Shown here piece after piece: positions 5,973 to 6,083 of a stretch of 6,083 bases of DNA (positions within the stretch are counted from its first letter, which is position 1; each line of letters begins with the position of its first letter). The stretch covers positions 1-6,083 of the forward strand of contig CALCHD010000082.1 of the NCBI GenBank assembly GCA_937901105.1, written 5' to 3'. Under the pieces are notes generated by a model that was given only the letters and a program-made list of their open reading frames with translations, ran no database searches and was not told the origin of the DNA. Source of the DNA: an uncultured Bacteroidales bacterium. GTDB lineage: Bacteria > Bacteroidota > Bacteroidia > Bacteroidales > UBA932. Made by a program: the position numbers and the translations under genes.

Positions 5973-6083
5973 TTAAATTATCTCCTCGCAAATATTGCCA
6001 ATCTTGGATTTGTCATACGGCCTCTCCACACGGATGTAGTTGCCGGTATAACCATACATCATACCACCTTTCTGGGTTGACTC
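5973..6083 (-). CDS. mtaB: tRNA (t6A37) methylthiotransferase MtaB, C-terminal end (5' part outside window)
   Basis: The last 36 codons of a gene entering from the right edge, ending in TAA at 5975-5973. The residues ESTQKGGMMYGYTGNYIRV followed by ERPYDKSKIGNICEEII match the C-terminal TRAM-like domain typical of MtaB (YqeV): a Ser/Thr-Lys-Gly-Met-Gly run, then the G-[FY]-T-x-N-Y-[IV]-[KR]-V strand, then PYD. MtaB is a radical-SAM, two-[4Fe-4S]-cluster enzyme that adds a methylthio group to C2 of t6A37, giving ms2t6A37. The radical-SAM CxxxCxxC motif lies outside the window. MiaB ends differently, so MtaB is preferred. Its substrate is the product of TsaD encoded in the same window. Confidence 0.75.
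   Translation of the reverse strand, partial: ESTQKGGMMYGYTGNYIRVERPYDKSKIGNICEEII

Noticed and set aside
5940..5985. Hairpins CACTT/AAGTG and GGAGAT/ATCTCC as a terminator for mtaB
   Set aside because: Stems are only 5-6 bp, one has a 22-base loop, and neither is followed by a T-run in the mtaB direction.
1..6083. CRISPR array, insertion sequence, tRNA or rRNA gene
   Set aside because: No regularly spaced repeats, transposase motifs, terminal inverted repeats, cloverleaf or rRNA-like segments were seen on either strand.

Overview
The window reads as a piece of a Bacteroidota chromosome, probably Bacteroidales. The grounds are A/T-rich leaders without clear Shine-Dalgarno sequences, promoter elements of the Bacteroidota type (TAnnTTTG at -7, in one case with a TTG exactly 19 nt upstream), a large TamB/AsmA-like envelope gene divergent from tsaD, and housekeeping proteins typical of that phylum. 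No exact species can be given from the sequence alone.

Layout from left to right. Bases 1-1715 (minus strand) are the N-terminal ~571 codons of a TamB-type envelope protein that runs off the left edge. A very short A/T-rich divergent gap (about 1716-1752) separates it from tsaD (1753-2778, plus), the catalytic subunit that makes t6A37 in tRNA. After a 35-base gap containing a 7-bp GNRA-loop hairpin comes an uncharacterised FAD-dependent oxidoreductase of the COG2509 type (2814-4391, plus), probably in the same transcript. Tail to tail with it, overlapping by 7 bases, is a compact two-gene operon on the minus strand: first a DUF3990-type, ADP-ribosyltransferase-like protein (5678 to 5007), then a 214-residue protein with an unfamiliar N-terminal domain and a C-terminal XRE-type helix-turn-helix (5029 to 4385). 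These two overlap by 23 bases. The operon has a very well-formed Bacteroidota promoter, with a tandem/palindromic element between the -7 box and the start codon that looks like an operator. About 300 bases follow without a convincing intact gene (5679-5972), holding promoter-like and dyad elements and a protein-like frame without a start. At the right edge (6083 to 5973, minus) are the last 36 codons of mtaB.

How the parts relate. TsaD builds t6A37 and MtaB methylthiolates that same base to ms2t6A37, so two consecutive enzymes of one tRNA modification pathway lie about 3.2 kb apart. The FAD enzyme and the DUF3990/HTH pair sit between them. The DUF3990/HTH pair is the accessory part of the window: its organisation (putative ADP-ribosylating enzyme, overlapping HTH partner, apparent operator at the promoter) resembles a toxin-antitoxin or defence module. 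That function is inference; the family is known only as a domain of unknown function with an ADP-ribosyltransferase-like fold.
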